Positions 1 to 6,121 of a DNA stretch of 7,537 nucleotides are shown here, in pieces; position 1 is the first letter of the stretch, and the number at the start of each line of letters is the position of its first letter. The stretch covers positions 1 through 7,537 of the forward strand of contig JABFXT010000843.1 of NCBI GenBank assembly GCA_013361595.1, read 5' to 3'. This stretch comes from Nocardia sp. (GTDB lineage: Bacteria; Actinomycetota; Actinomycetes; Mycobacteriales; Mycobacteriaceae). The position numbers were made by a program, and so were the translations under genes. Below the pieces are notes generated by a model. The model had not been told where the DNA came from and did not search any database. It saw only the letters and a program-made list of their open reading frames with translations.

Positions 1-1
1 C

Positions 2-571
2 CCGAGCCTGCGGGATTCGGGGTCCGATCCGACCCCGGTGGAGGTCAAGCTCCTCGAAGCGGTCCAGGGCGCCGTGGCGACCCCGCCGGTGATCTCGGCC
101 GCGCGCGGGATGTCGCATTTCGGCGAACACGCGCTCGGCTGGGTCGGGATCGCCGCGGTCGGGGCATTGGTCGACAAACCCCGGCGCCGGCAGTGGGCCG
201 GGGTCGCCGTCGGCGCCGTGGGGGCGCACGCGGCGTCCATCGTGATCAAGCGGATCGTTCGCCGGCCACGACCGAACGCACCATCGGTGCAGGTCAACGT
301 GTCGACACCGAGCAAACTGAGCTTCCCCTCCTCGCACGCGACCTCGACAACCGCGGCGGCGGTGCTACTCGGAAAACTGACCGGGCTACCCTTGCCTGCG
401 GTGCTCGTACCGCCGATGTTGCTGTCCAGACTCGTGCTCGGGGTGCATTACCCCTCCGATGTGCTCGCCGGTTCCGCGCTCGGTGCCGCGTCCGCCGCCG
501 CCCTGCTCGCCGCCGAAAAGAGACTCGACAGTGACCGCACAAGACGAAAAGGCGCCGCCTGCCATGAGTGA
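2..571 (+). CDS. PAP2-family membrane phosphatase, Rv3807c-like (5' partial)
   Basis: Probable integral-membrane phosphatase of the PAP2 superfamily. It is the counterpart of Rv3807c, proposed to remove the 5-phosphate from decaprenyl-phosphoryl-5-phosphoribose during DPA (arabinose donor) synthesis. Numbering from the GTG at 38, all three signature motifs are intact: K71-x6-R78-P79, P97-S-S-H100 and S130-R131-x5-H137-x3-D141. H100 and H137 are the expected catalytic histidines. Hydrophobic stretches at about 35-46, 53-70, 104-128 and 142-158 fit a small multi-pass protein. The frame stays open to base 2, and the GTG at 38 has no well-spaced Shine-Dalgarno sequence, so the true start may lie upstream of the window; GTG 38 (177 aa) is the alternative. 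The stop overlaps the next gene's ATG (ATGAGTGA, 564-571). The gene assignment is strong. The physiological substrate is inferred from gene order, and Rv3807c itself has been reported as dispensable in mycobacteria. Confidence 0.88.
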   Translation, partial: PSLRDSGSDPTPVEVKLLEAVQGAVATPPVISAARGMSHFGEHALGWVGIAAVGALVDKPRRRQWAGVAVGAVGAHAASIVIKRIVRRPRPNAPSVQVNVSTPSKLSFPSSHATSTTAAAVLLGKLTGLPLPAVLVPPMLLSRLVLGVHYPSDVLAGSALGAASAAALLAAEKRLDSDRTRRKGAACHE

Positions 572-1490
572 AGAGCCCACCGGCGCCGATCTGGCCGATG
601 CCGAAGTGAAAGGGCCTCCCAAAACGCTGGTCGGCGGCCTGATCAAGGCGGCCCGGCCGCGCCAGTGGGTGAAGAACGTCCTGGTCCTGGCGGCGCCCAT
701 GGCCGCCGGCTCGGTCACTGATCTCGATGTGCTCGGCAACGTCGCCATCGCCTTCGTCGTTTTCTGCATGGCGGCGTCCGGTATCTACCTGACCAACGAC
801 GCGATGGATGTCGAGGCCGACCGGGCCCACCCGACCAAACGGTTCCGTCCCATTGCCGCCGGTGTGGTTCCGGTGAATCTGGCCTTCGTGCTGTCGGCGG
901 TACTGCTGCTCGCTTCGCTGGGGCTGTCGTTCCTGGCGTCGTGGCAGCTGGCCGTCACGATGGCGGTGTACATCGGGATCCAGCTGGCCTACTGCTTCGG
1001 TCTCAAACACCAGGTGGTCCTGGACATCTGCATCGTGTCCTCGGGATTCCTGTTGCGCGCGATCGCCGGTGGCGTGGCCGCCGGTATCCCGCTGTCGCAG
1101 TGGTTCCTGCTGATCATGGCGTTCGGCTCGCTGTTCATGGCGGCCGGTAAACGGTATGCCGAGCTACAACTGGCGCTGTCCACCGGCGCGAAGATCCGTA
1201 AATCGCTGGAGTACTACACCCCTACCTACCTACGGTTCATCTGGAGCCTCGCCGCGACCGCGGTGGTCGTCTTCTATGGTCTGTGGGCCTTCGAACAGGG
1301 CGCGGCCAAGGACACCGAATGGTTCGCGCTGTCGATGATCCCGTTCACCGTCGCGATCCTGCGCTACGCCGTGGAGGTCGACGGCGGTGAGGCCGGGGAA
1401 CCCGAAGAGATCGCATTCGGCGATCGCGTCCTGCAGTTGCTCGCCATTGCCTGGATCGGAGCGGTAGGTGTCGCTGTCTATCTCTTCTGA
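564..1490 (+). CDS. ubiA: Decaprenyl-phosphate phosphoribosyltransferase (UbiA, Rv3806c-like)
   Basis: UbiA-superfamily polyprenyl transferase, 308 aa (the M. tuberculosis protein is about 302). It transfers 5-phosphoribose from PRPP to decaprenyl phosphate at the cytoplasmic membrane, the first committed step to the arabinose donor DPA and an ethambutol-resistance-associated locus in tuberculosis. Visible signatures are the Asp-rich motif N78-D79-xx-D82-xxx-D86 for Mg/PRPP binding, the following HPTKRFRPIAAG block (89-100), YCFGLKHQ (143-150), and GKRYAEL (195-201) in the second-motif region. Several hydrophobic helices cover about 57-76, 101-125, 128-145, 153-172, 175-194, 223-242, 253-266 and 288-307. 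ATG 564 was chosen because it begins MSE like the mycobacterial protein, overlaps the upstream stop in an ATGA arrangement, and has AAAAGG 11 nt upstream. GTG 531 is an in-frame alternative, and GTG 459 would run far into the phosphatase gene. The 3' end overlaps aftB by 23 bp, implying coupled translation. Confidence 0.95.
   Translation: MSEEPTGADLADAEVKGPPKTLVGGLIKAARPRQWVKNVLVLAAPMAAGSVTDLDVLGNVAIAFVVFCMAASGIYLTNDAMDVEADRAHPTKRFRPIAAGVVPVNLAFVLSAVLLLASLGLSFLASWQLAVTMAVYIGIQLAYCFGLKHQVVLDICIVSSGFLLRAIAGGVAAGIPLSQWFLLIMAFGSLFMAAGKRYAELQLALSTGAKIRKSLEYYTPTYLRFIWSLAATAVVVFYGLWAFEQGAAKDTEWFALSMIPFTVAILRYAVEVDGGEAGEPEEIAFGDRVLQLLAIAWIGAVGVAVYLF
1458..1461 (+). promoter_or_regulatory. Ribosome binding site fixing the aftB start
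   Basis: GGAG lies inside the 3' end of ubiA with a 6-nt spacer to the GTG at 1468. No equally good site precedes the next in-frame start candidates (GTG 1603 and 1606). It therefore supports the longer AftB with a cytoplasmic N-terminal tail. Confidence 0.6.
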
Positions 1491-3426
1491 CGAGATTGCG
1501 GTAGCCGAAGAAGAACAGCCCGACGAGCGCGCTGCCACCGAGCAGCCCCGCTCGTCGGGCCGTTCCGCCAGGATTTCGCGGGGGATTTTCGCCGGCGGGA
1601 TCGTGGTGACGGTCGCCCTGTTCGCCTTCGGCGGCTGGGAGCGGCGCTGGATCGCCGACGACGGACTCATCGTCTTGCGTACGGTCCGGAATCTGCTGGC
1701 CGGAAACGGTCCGGTCTTCAACCCGGGGGAACGGGTGGAGACCAACACCAGTACGGCATGGACCTATGTCGTCTGGTTCTTCAGCTGGCTCACCCAGGGC
1801 CGGCTGGAGTACGTGGTGCTGGGCGTGGCGCTCACGCTGTCGCTGCTGGCCGTGGTGTTCGCCATGCTCGGCACCGGCAAACTCTGGGGCCCGGCTTCGT
1901 CCACGTTGCTGTTCCCGGCCGGGGCGCTGGCCTATATCTCGGTGCCGCCGGCCCGCGACTATGTGACCTCGGGCCTGGAGAACTGCCTGGTCATCTGCTG
2001 GATCGCCCTGCTGTGGCTGCTGCTGGTGCGCTGGAGCAAGACCGAGGAGCCGAAGGTGCCCGGTTTGCTGGGCCTGGCCTTCCTGGCCGGTCTGGCGCCG
2101 TTGATCCGGCCCGAGATGACAGTGGTGGGCGGTCTCGCGCTGCTGCTGATCTTCTTCGCGCCGATGCCACGCTCCCGGCTGCGGCCGTGGCTGCTGCGGG
2201 GTCTGGTGGTGGCGGTCGCCGGTGCCGTTCCGCTGCTGTACCAGATCTGGCGGATGGGCTACTACGGCCTGCCCTACCCGAACACGGCGGTCGCCAAGGA
2301 CGCGGGCGGGGCGAAATGGGGCCAGGGTTTCACCTACCTCTGGGATCTGGCCGGCCCCTACTACCTGTACGTACCGCTGGTGGTCCTGCTGATCGCCGGT
2401 CTGGTGGCCGCGCGATCGCATCACGCGCGCCCCGACGTGGGCACCGCGGCCGATCCCGAGGCCGGACGGTTCCGCCGGTTCCAGGACCGGTTGCATTCCC
2501 CGTGGGCCGTGGTCGCGCTGGTGCTCGGCGCCGCCGTGATCCTGACCGTCTACGCGCTGCGGGTCGGTGGCGATTTCATGCACGGGCGCATGCTGCTGCC
2601 GCAGCTGTTCCTGTTCCTGCTGCCGGTCTCGGTGATCCCGCTGCGGTTGCCGGCGGGCGGGCTGCGGACGCTGCCCCGCCGCGACGTACCGGCGTTCGCG
2701 ATCGTGGTCGTCGCGCTGGTCGCGACGGTGGCCTGGGCGCTGCTGGCCTCGGGTACCACGGCCATCAAAACCGGGACCACGATCAACAAGTCCGGCATCG
2801 TGGACGAACGGATCTACTACGTCCTGAACACCGGTCACGACCATCCCATCCGCGCCGAGGACTACCTCGACTACGCCCGGATGCGTCCCATGGTGGAGGC
2901 GATCGACAACACTCCCGACGGCGGCCTGCTGCTCAATTCGCCCTCGTTCATGATGTGGTACATCGCCCCGCCGCCGCTGCCCATCCCACCGGGTGGGGCC
3001 GGGCATACGGTCTACTTCCTCAACCTGGGTATGACCAGCATGAACGTGCCGTTGGAGGTCCGGGTCATCGATCCCATGGGGCTCGCGTTCCCGCTGGCCG
3101 CGCATACCGAACGGCTCACCGACGGGCGGATCGGGCACGACAAGAGCCTGTATCCGGACTGGGTGATCGTGGAGACCGGCATGGTGGACATCAAGCCCTG
3201 GCTGCCCTGGTACATGGACGAGGACTGGGTCAAACAGGCCCGGGTCGCGATGTCGTGCCCGGATACCTACGCGTTGACGCTGTCCTACAAGGGGCCGCTC
3301 ACGTTGGAGCGGTTCAAGCACAATCTGCTGCACGCTTTCGACTTCGCGTCGTACCGTATAGATCGGGTCCCCGAATATGAGATTCAACGCTGTGGTCTCG
3401 TCGATCCCATTCCGCCGGTGCGCTGA
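1468..3426 (+). CDS. aftB: Terminal beta-(1->2) arabinofuranosyltransferase AftB (Rv3805c-like)
   Basis: GT-C-fold membrane glycosyltransferase, 652 aa (mycobacterial AftB is about 627). Using DPA as donor, it caps arabinan of arabinogalactan and lipoarabinomannan with beta-1,2-linked arabinofuranose on the periplasmic face. The N-terminal tail (1-38) is polar and acidic, followed by TM1 (about 39-56). The GT-C paired aspartates come next in WIADDG (D64-D65). The family block LLAGNGPVFNPGERVETNTS lies at 76-95, RPEM at 214-217 and GGDFMHGRMLLPQ at 367-379. About eleven hydrophobic segments run to residue 427, followed by a soluble extracytoplasmic C-terminal domain (about 430-652). The GTG start has a good Shine-Dalgarno sequence and overlaps ubiA by 23 bp, completing the phosphatase-ubiA-aftB unit. 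The extra length relative to the mycobacterial protein is mainly the N-terminal tail, whose codons contain a perfect 12-bp inverted repeat (1518-1560). A shorter start at GTG 1603 would damage TM1 and is less likely. Confidence 0.94.
   Translation: MSLSISSDEIAVAEEEQPDERAATEQPRSSGRSARISRGIFAGGIVVTVALFAFGGWERRWIADDGLIVLRTVRNLLAGNGPVFNPGERVETNTSTAWTYVVWFFSWLTQGRLEYVVLGVALTLSLLAVVFAMLGTGKLWGPASSTLLFPAGALAYISVPPARDYVTSGLENCLVICWIALLWLLLVRWSKTEEPKVPGLLGLAFLAGLAPLIRPEMTVVGGLALLLIFFAPMPRSRLRPWLLRGLVVAVAGAVPLLYQIWRMGYYGLPYPNTAVAKDAGGAKWGQGFTYLWDLAGPYYLYVPLVVLLIAGLVAARSHHARPDVGTAADPEAGRFRRFQDRLHSPWAVVALVLGAAVILTVYALRVGGDFMHGRMLLPQLFLFLLPVSVIPLRLPAGGLRTLPRRDVPAFAIVVVALVATVAWALLASGTTAIKTGTTINKSGIVDERIYYVLNTGHDHPIRAEDYLDYARMRPMVEAIDNTPDGGLLLNSPSFMMWYIAPPPLPIPPGGAGHTVYFLNLGMTSMNVPLEVRVIDPMGLAFPLAAHTERLTDGRIGHDKSLYPDWVIVETGMVDIKPWLPWYMDEDWVKQARVAMSCPDTYALTLSYKGPLTLERFKHNLLHAFDFASYRIDRVPEYEIQRCGLVDPIPPVR
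1518..1560 (+). repeat. Strong inverted repeat (12+4 bp hairpin) inside the aftB 5' codons
   Basis: Arms 1518-1529 (GCCCGACGAGCG) and 1549-1560 are perfect reverse complements. Inside them GCTG (1531-1534) pairs with CAGC (1543-1546), leaving an 8-nt loop and a C/CC internal loop. It begins 28 nt after the ubiA stop and covers AftB codons 17-31, in the unstructured acidic tail where protein constraint should be weak. It could act as an RNA structure, an attenuator within the operon or an mRNA processing/stability element. No T-tract follows. A chance effect of GC-rich codons is possible, though 12 perfect pairs is long. Confidence 0.55.
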
Positions 3427-3520
3427 ACTGCGCTTTCCGTCGGGGGTGGGTCGGTCGGGTGCCGCGCCTTCGCATTCCTGGTGGGCGGGTGATCTGCGGT
3501 CGGGTTAAAGTGCTGGCGTT

Positions 3521-3542
3521 CGGCCCCGGCTCGTCCGGGCCG
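3521..3542 (+). other. GC-rich hairpin between aftB and the first mycolyltransferase gene
   Basis: CGGCC (3521-3525), a bulged C, then CGG (3527-3529) pair with CCG (3535-3537) and GGCCG (3538-3542) around the loop CTCGT. That is 8 bp with one bulge. It starts 95 nt after the aftB stop and lacks a T-tract. It could be a weak terminator for the arabinan operon or part of the leader of the next gene; a -10-like TAAAGT lies at 3506-3511 but no convincing -35 was found. The rest of the 172-nt gap shows nothing certain. Confidence 0.35.
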
Positions 3543-3561
3543 GGTGGACCGGTAGTCGTAC

Positions 3562-3582
3562 TGCGCGACCGTGGGTCGCACG
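3562..3582 (+). promoter_or_regulatory. Small hairpin abutting the Shine-Dalgarno of the first mycolyltransferase
   Basis: TGCGCGACC (3562-3570), loop GTG, and GGTCGCACG (3574-3582) form a 9-position stem with one C/A mismatch and one wobble. It ends two bases before GGAGGG (3585-3590), which sits 8 nt before the ATG at 3599. The strong Shine-Dalgarno fixes that start. The hairpin might tune ribosome access, but it is short and may be incidental. Confidence 0.35.
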
Positions 3583-3598
3583 ACGGAGGGCGGGAACA

Positions 3599-4681
3599 AT
3601 GCGAGGGGTTGTCGGTGGTGTCCGGACCGAGCGTCCGCGGCGGCTTGGCAATCGGCTGAAGCGAACGGTATTGCTGTCCCTGGCAGCGCTGCTGCCGGTC
3701 GGTGCCTCGGTGGCCGGGCCGGCCGCGCCGGCCTCGGCGCAGTTCGATCCCAGCGGTATCGATTTCTGGGTCGATTCGGAGATGGGGCCCATCAAGTCCC
3801 GGGTGTTCCGCGCCGCGGACGGCAATACCGGCCGGGTCGTGTACGCGCTGGACGGGATGCGTGCCCGCGACGACCTCAGCGGCTGGGAGATCGATACCGA
3901 TATCGCTCGCGAACTGACCAAATGGAATATCAACGTGGTCATGCCGGTCGGCGGCCGCTCCAGTTTCTACGCGGACTGGAACGCCCCCAGCGATTTCTTC
4001 GGACTGGGTAGTTCCGGTAGCGCGAGCGGTGCCACCGGATCCGCGGCGGATTCGGGATCGGGTCTGGCGTCCGGTTCCGCTGCCGGGGTCGGCCGCACCA
4101 CCACCTACAAATGGGAATCCTTCCTCACCCGCGATCTGCGCTGGGCGCTGCGCGATCGGCTCGGCTTCAACCCGAACGGCAACGGTGTGTTCGGGTTGTC
4201 GATGGGCGGCAGCGCCGCGCTGGCGCTGGCGGCCTACCACCCCGACCAGTTCCGTTACGCCGGCTCCTATTCCGGATACCTGAATGTGTCGGCACCCGGT
4301 ATGCGGGAGGCGCTGCGGGTGGCGATGCTCGACGCCGGCGGCTTCAATATCGACGCCATGGCGCCGCCGTGGAGCCCGCAGTGGCTGCGAATGGATCCGT
4401 TCGTTTTCGCGCCGATGCTGCGCGCCAACAACACCCGATTGTGGGTTTCGGCCGGTAGCGGCCTGCCGGCCGCCACCGACGGCCTGGATTTCAACACGAT
4501 CAACGCCATGGGCCTGGAAGCGCTCGCGCTGGCCAACACCCGGGCGTTCCAGGTGCGGATGATGTCGCTGGGGGCGGCCAACGCGACCTACGACTTCCCG
4601 GCTGTCGGCGTACACAACTGGCGCTACTGGGCGACCGAGGTGTACCGGATGATCCCGGATATGTCGGCGAACATCGGCTGA
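3599..4681 (+). CDS. Secreted mycolyltransferase, antigen 85 family (copy 1)
   Basis: Alpha/beta-hydrolase of the Ag85/FbpA type, 360 aa. The family moves mycolyl groups between trehalose mycolates and onto arabinogalactan outside the membrane. A signal peptide runs to about residue 47 (hydrophobic 23-40, then ASA before Q48). The predicted triad is S201 in GLSMGGS, E307 in GLEALALANTRAFQ and H339 in VHNWRYW. The LDGMRARDD block (84-92) matches the substrate-pocket LDGLRAQDD of Ag85. Between ADWNAPSDFF and TYKWESF a Gly/Ser-rich loop of about 30 residues (136-166) occupies the place of the Ag85A/B disulfide loop; no cysteine is present. The Ag85 Cys209 equivalent is A285. The position after aftB corresponds to fbpA of M. 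tuberculosis. It is separated from aftB by 172 nt, so it probably has its own promoter. Acceptor preference (trehalose, arabinan or protein) cannot be read from the sequence. Confidence 0.93.
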   Translation: MRGVVGGVRTERPRRLGNRLKRTVLLSLAALLPVGASVAGPAAPASAQFDPSGIDFWVDSEMGPIKSRVFRAADGNTGRVVYALDGMRARDDLSGWEIDTDIARELTKWNINVVMPVGGRSSFYADWNAPSDFFGLGSSGSASGATGSAADSGSGLASGSAAGVGRTTTYKWESFLTRDLRWALRDRLGFNPNGNGVFGLSMGGSAALALAAYHPDQFRYAGSYSGYLNVSAPGMREALRVAMLDAGGFNIDAMAPPWSPQWLRMDPFVFAPMLRANNTRLWVSAGSGLPAATDGLDFNTINAMGLEALALANTRAFQVRMMSLGAANATYDFPAVGVHNWRYWATEVYRMIPDMSANIG

Positions 4682-4744
4682 TCCGGGCCGGAGCGGCTGG
4701 TCGTCGGCCCGGCGGAACAAACCGGTCGGCCTCGTTGCGGAATC

Positions 4745-4778
4745 GTTGCCGGAGTGGGCTGTGGCCCGCTTCGGCAAC
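4745..4778 (+). terminator. Intrinsic-type terminator hairpin after mycolyltransferase copy 1
   Basis: Arms 4745-4759 (GTTGCCGGAGTGGGC) and 4764-4778 form a 15-bp stem with two G/T wobbles and a TGTG loop, 63 nt after the stop codon. It is followed by ACTTGCGTATTC, only weakly T-rich, as is common in high-GC actinobacteria. It should separate copy 1 from copy 2, which then needs its own promoter within 4779-4986. Confidence 0.75.
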
Positions 4779-4868
4779 ACTTGCGTATTCAGCCCACCGG
4801 TGTCGGTGTGACCTGCGACACTATCGGGCAACATGAACGTGCGGTTGACCGATTGATCCACCAGGAAC

Positions 4869-4921
4869 ATGTATCCAGATAACGGCTTCCGGTTTCTCCG
4901 GGCGCCGTGATCTATGTATCC
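4869..4921 (+). repeat. 8-bp direct repeats bounding a 37-nt imperfect hairpin
   Basis: ATGTATCC occurs at 4869-4876 and again at 4914-4921. The 37 bases between them are one imperfect palindrome: AGAT pairs with ATCT (4877-4880/4910-4913), ACGGC with GCCGT (4882-4886/4904-4908) and CCGG with CCGG (4889-4892/4898-4901), around the loop TTTCT. The repeats abut the hairpin with no gap. The block lies 65 nt before the ATG of copy 2. It may be a regulatory operator/RNA element or the scar of a tiny inserted palindromic element with duplicated target. Confidence 0.6.
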
Positions 4922-4940
4922 GAGATGGGGCCGGTAACGT
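4911..4940 (+). promoter_or_regulatory. Possible promoter of mycolyltransferase copy 2
   Basis: TAACGT (4935-4940) fits the actinobacterial TANNNT -10 pattern and would start transcription about 40 nt before the ATG. The -35 region (about 4911-4917) is not consensus and falls on the second ATGTATCC repeat, which would suit an activator-dependent promoter. TTGACC at 4845-4850 is a better -35 but has no clear -10 at the right distance. Weak call. Confidence 0.25.
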
Positions 4941-4972
4941 AGCTCGTAATTTGCTCTCCGGCTGTCCAGGCG

Positions 4973-4977
4973 AAAGG
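4973..4977 (+). promoter_or_regulatory. Ribosome binding site fixing the start of copy 2
   Basis: AAAGG with a 9-nt spacer points to ATG 4987. The alternative in-frame TTG at 4951 has no comparable site and would put an unlikely 12-residue extension containing a cysteine before the signal peptide. Confidence 0.55.
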
Positions 4978-4986
4978 TCTAGTCGA

Positions 4987-6036
4987 ATGCGAAGTGCGCG
5001 CAGGCCCGGATCGGTGCGAACCCACCGCTGGGCGCAGCGGTGGGCGATGGGGGTGGCCGTGGCGCTTCTGGCCCCCCTCGCGGTGGCATTGTCGGATGTG
5101 GCCCCCCGGGTCGAAGCGGCCCCGAATCCGGCGGGTTTCGATTTCTGGGTCGACTCACCGGAGATGGGCCCGATCAGGTCGCGGGTCTTCCGCGCCAAGG
5201 ACGGCAACACCAACCGGGTGGTGTACGCCCTCGACGGTATGCGCGCTCCTGAAAGCCACAGCGGCTGGGAGAACGACACCAATATCGCCAACGCGCTGAC
5301 CGACTGGAATATCAACGTCGTCATGCCGATCGGCGGTATGTCCAGCTTCTATGCGGACTGGAACGCCGCCAGCTCCTTCTTCGGCCTCCCTCCGACCGGT
5401 TCCTCCTCCGGATCCGGCGCCCTCAACACCATTTCCGAGGGCCCCGGCAAGAGCTACCGGTACGCCTGGGAGACGTTCATCAACCAGCATCTGCGCTGGG
5501 CCCTGAACAGCCGGCTCGGTTTCAATCCGAACCGCAACGGTATCTTCGGCCTGTCGATGGGCGGCAGCGGCGCGCTCACCCTGGCCGCTTACCATCCCGA
5601 CCAGTTCAGCTTCGCGGGGTCGTACTCCGGCTACCTGAACATCTCCGCGCCCGGTATGCGTGAGGCCATCCGGGCCGCCATGGTCGACGCCGGCGGCTAC
5701 AACGTGGACTCCATGGCGCCACCCTGGGGCCCCCAGTGGCTGCGGATGGATCCGTTCGTCTTCGCGCCGCTGCTCCGCGACAACAACACCCGATTGTGGA
5801 TATCCGCCGGAAGCGGCCTGCCCGGTCCCGGCGACGGGTTCAACGGCAATACGGTCAACGGTATGGGCCTCGAAGCGCTCGCGCTGGCCAACACCCGTTC
5901 GTTCCAGGTTCGGATGATGACACTGGGCGCCAACAATGTCACCTACTCGTTCCCGGCAACCGGTATTCACTCCTGGACCTACTGGGAGGCCGAGGTGTAT
6001 CGGATGCTCCCGGATTTGTCGGCGAATATCGGATAA
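4987..6036 (+). CDS. Secreted mycolyltransferase, antigen 85 family (copy 2)
   Basis: Ag85-type mycolyltransferase, 349 aa, closely similar to the gene at 3599-4681 along the whole mature protein, down to the shared C-terminal SANIG. The pair looks like a tandem duplication. The signal peptide has an Arg-rich start, a hydrophobic core at about 21-36, and a likely cut after VEA (42-44). Predicted triad: S190 in GLSMGGS, E296 in GLEALALANTRSFQ, H328 in IHSWTYW. The pocket block reads LDGMRAPESHSGW, so the DD found in copy 1 and Ag85 is replaced by ES. A Gly/Ser/Pro-rich insert follows ADWNAASSFF (about 134-155). The Ag85 Cys209 position is A274, and the product has no cysteine. It sits alone between a terminator (4745-4778) and a double terminator (6042-6121), so it is probably monocistronic. 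Substrate differences from its neighbours are unknown. Confidence 0.93.
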   Translation: MRSARRPGSVRTHRWAQRWAMGVAVALLAPLAVALSDVAPRVEAAPNPAGFDFWVDSPEMGPIRSRVFRAKDGNTNRVVYALDGMRAPESHSGWENDTNIANALTDWNINVVMPIGGMSSFYADWNAASSFFGLPPTGSSSGSGALNTISEGPGKSYRYAWETFINQHLRWALNSRLGFNPNRNGIFGLSMGGSGALTLAAYHPDQFSFAGSYSGYLNISAPGMREAIRAAMVDAGGYNVDSMAPPWGPQWLRMDPFVFAPLLRDNNTRLWISAGSGLPGPGDGFNGNTVNGMGLEALALANTRSFQVRMMTLGANNVTYSFPATGIHSWTYWEAEVYRMLPDLSANIG

Positions 6037-6041
6037 CGGCA

Positions 6042-6072
6042 GTTCGGGGTCTCCTTTACCGGGGCCCCGAAC
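6042..6072 (+). terminator. Terminator hairpin immediately after copy 2
   Basis: Arms 6042-6053 (GTTCGGGGTCTC) and 6061-6072 form a 12-bp stem with two T/G wobbles and a 7-nt loop (CTTTACC), starting five bases after the TAA. It is the first of two consecutive hairpins. No T-tract follows; the second hairpin begins six bases later. Confidence 0.7.
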
Positions 6073-6078
6073 CCAGCC

Positions 6079-6121
6079 CAGTGTGCCCGCCCCGGAGGAG
6101 TCCTCCGGGGCGGGCACACTG
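6079..6121. terminator. Perfect 43-nt palindrome, probable second terminator
   Basis: Bases 6079-6099 and 6101-6121 are exact reverse complements around a single central G (6100). As RNA this folds into a 20-bp stem with a 3-nt loop. Its core is CCGCCCCGGAGGA and complement. It follows another hairpin after copy 2 and so most likely blocks read-through into the copy 3 promoter region. Being symmetric, it would fold equally from either strand. No T-tract follows, as is usual for many actinobacterial terminators. Confidence 0.75.

Noticed and set aside
459..563. Longer ubiA starting at GTG 459 or GTG 531
   Set aside because: GTG 459 would give a Pro/Arg-rich extension overlapping the phosphatase C3 motif region by over 100 bases. 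GTG 531 is possible but less like the mycobacterial N-terminus than ATG 564.
1758..3380. Second plus-strand frame within aftB (540 codons)
   Set aside because: Out-of-frame reading of aftB; Arg/Gly/Ala-rich with no recognisable features.
1345..3387. Very long open frame on the minus strand opposite aftB (680 codons)
   Set aside because: It is an antisense shadow of a GC-rich gene. The product is rich in Arg, Gln, Gly, His and Pro with no domain or membrane pattern, while the plus-strand product is a clear AftB.
3314..4870. Minus-strand open frame opposite mycolyltransferase copy 1, and similar ones at 5155-6165 and 6585-7430
   Set aside because: Their mutual similarity merely mirrors the similarity of the three plus-strand genes. 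The composition is low-complexity Arg/Gly/His/Gln and no start signals were seen.
4951..4986. TTG start of copy 2 giving 12 extra residues
   Set aside because: There is no well-placed ribosome binding site. ATG 4987 has AAAGG at good spacing and begins a normal signal peptide.
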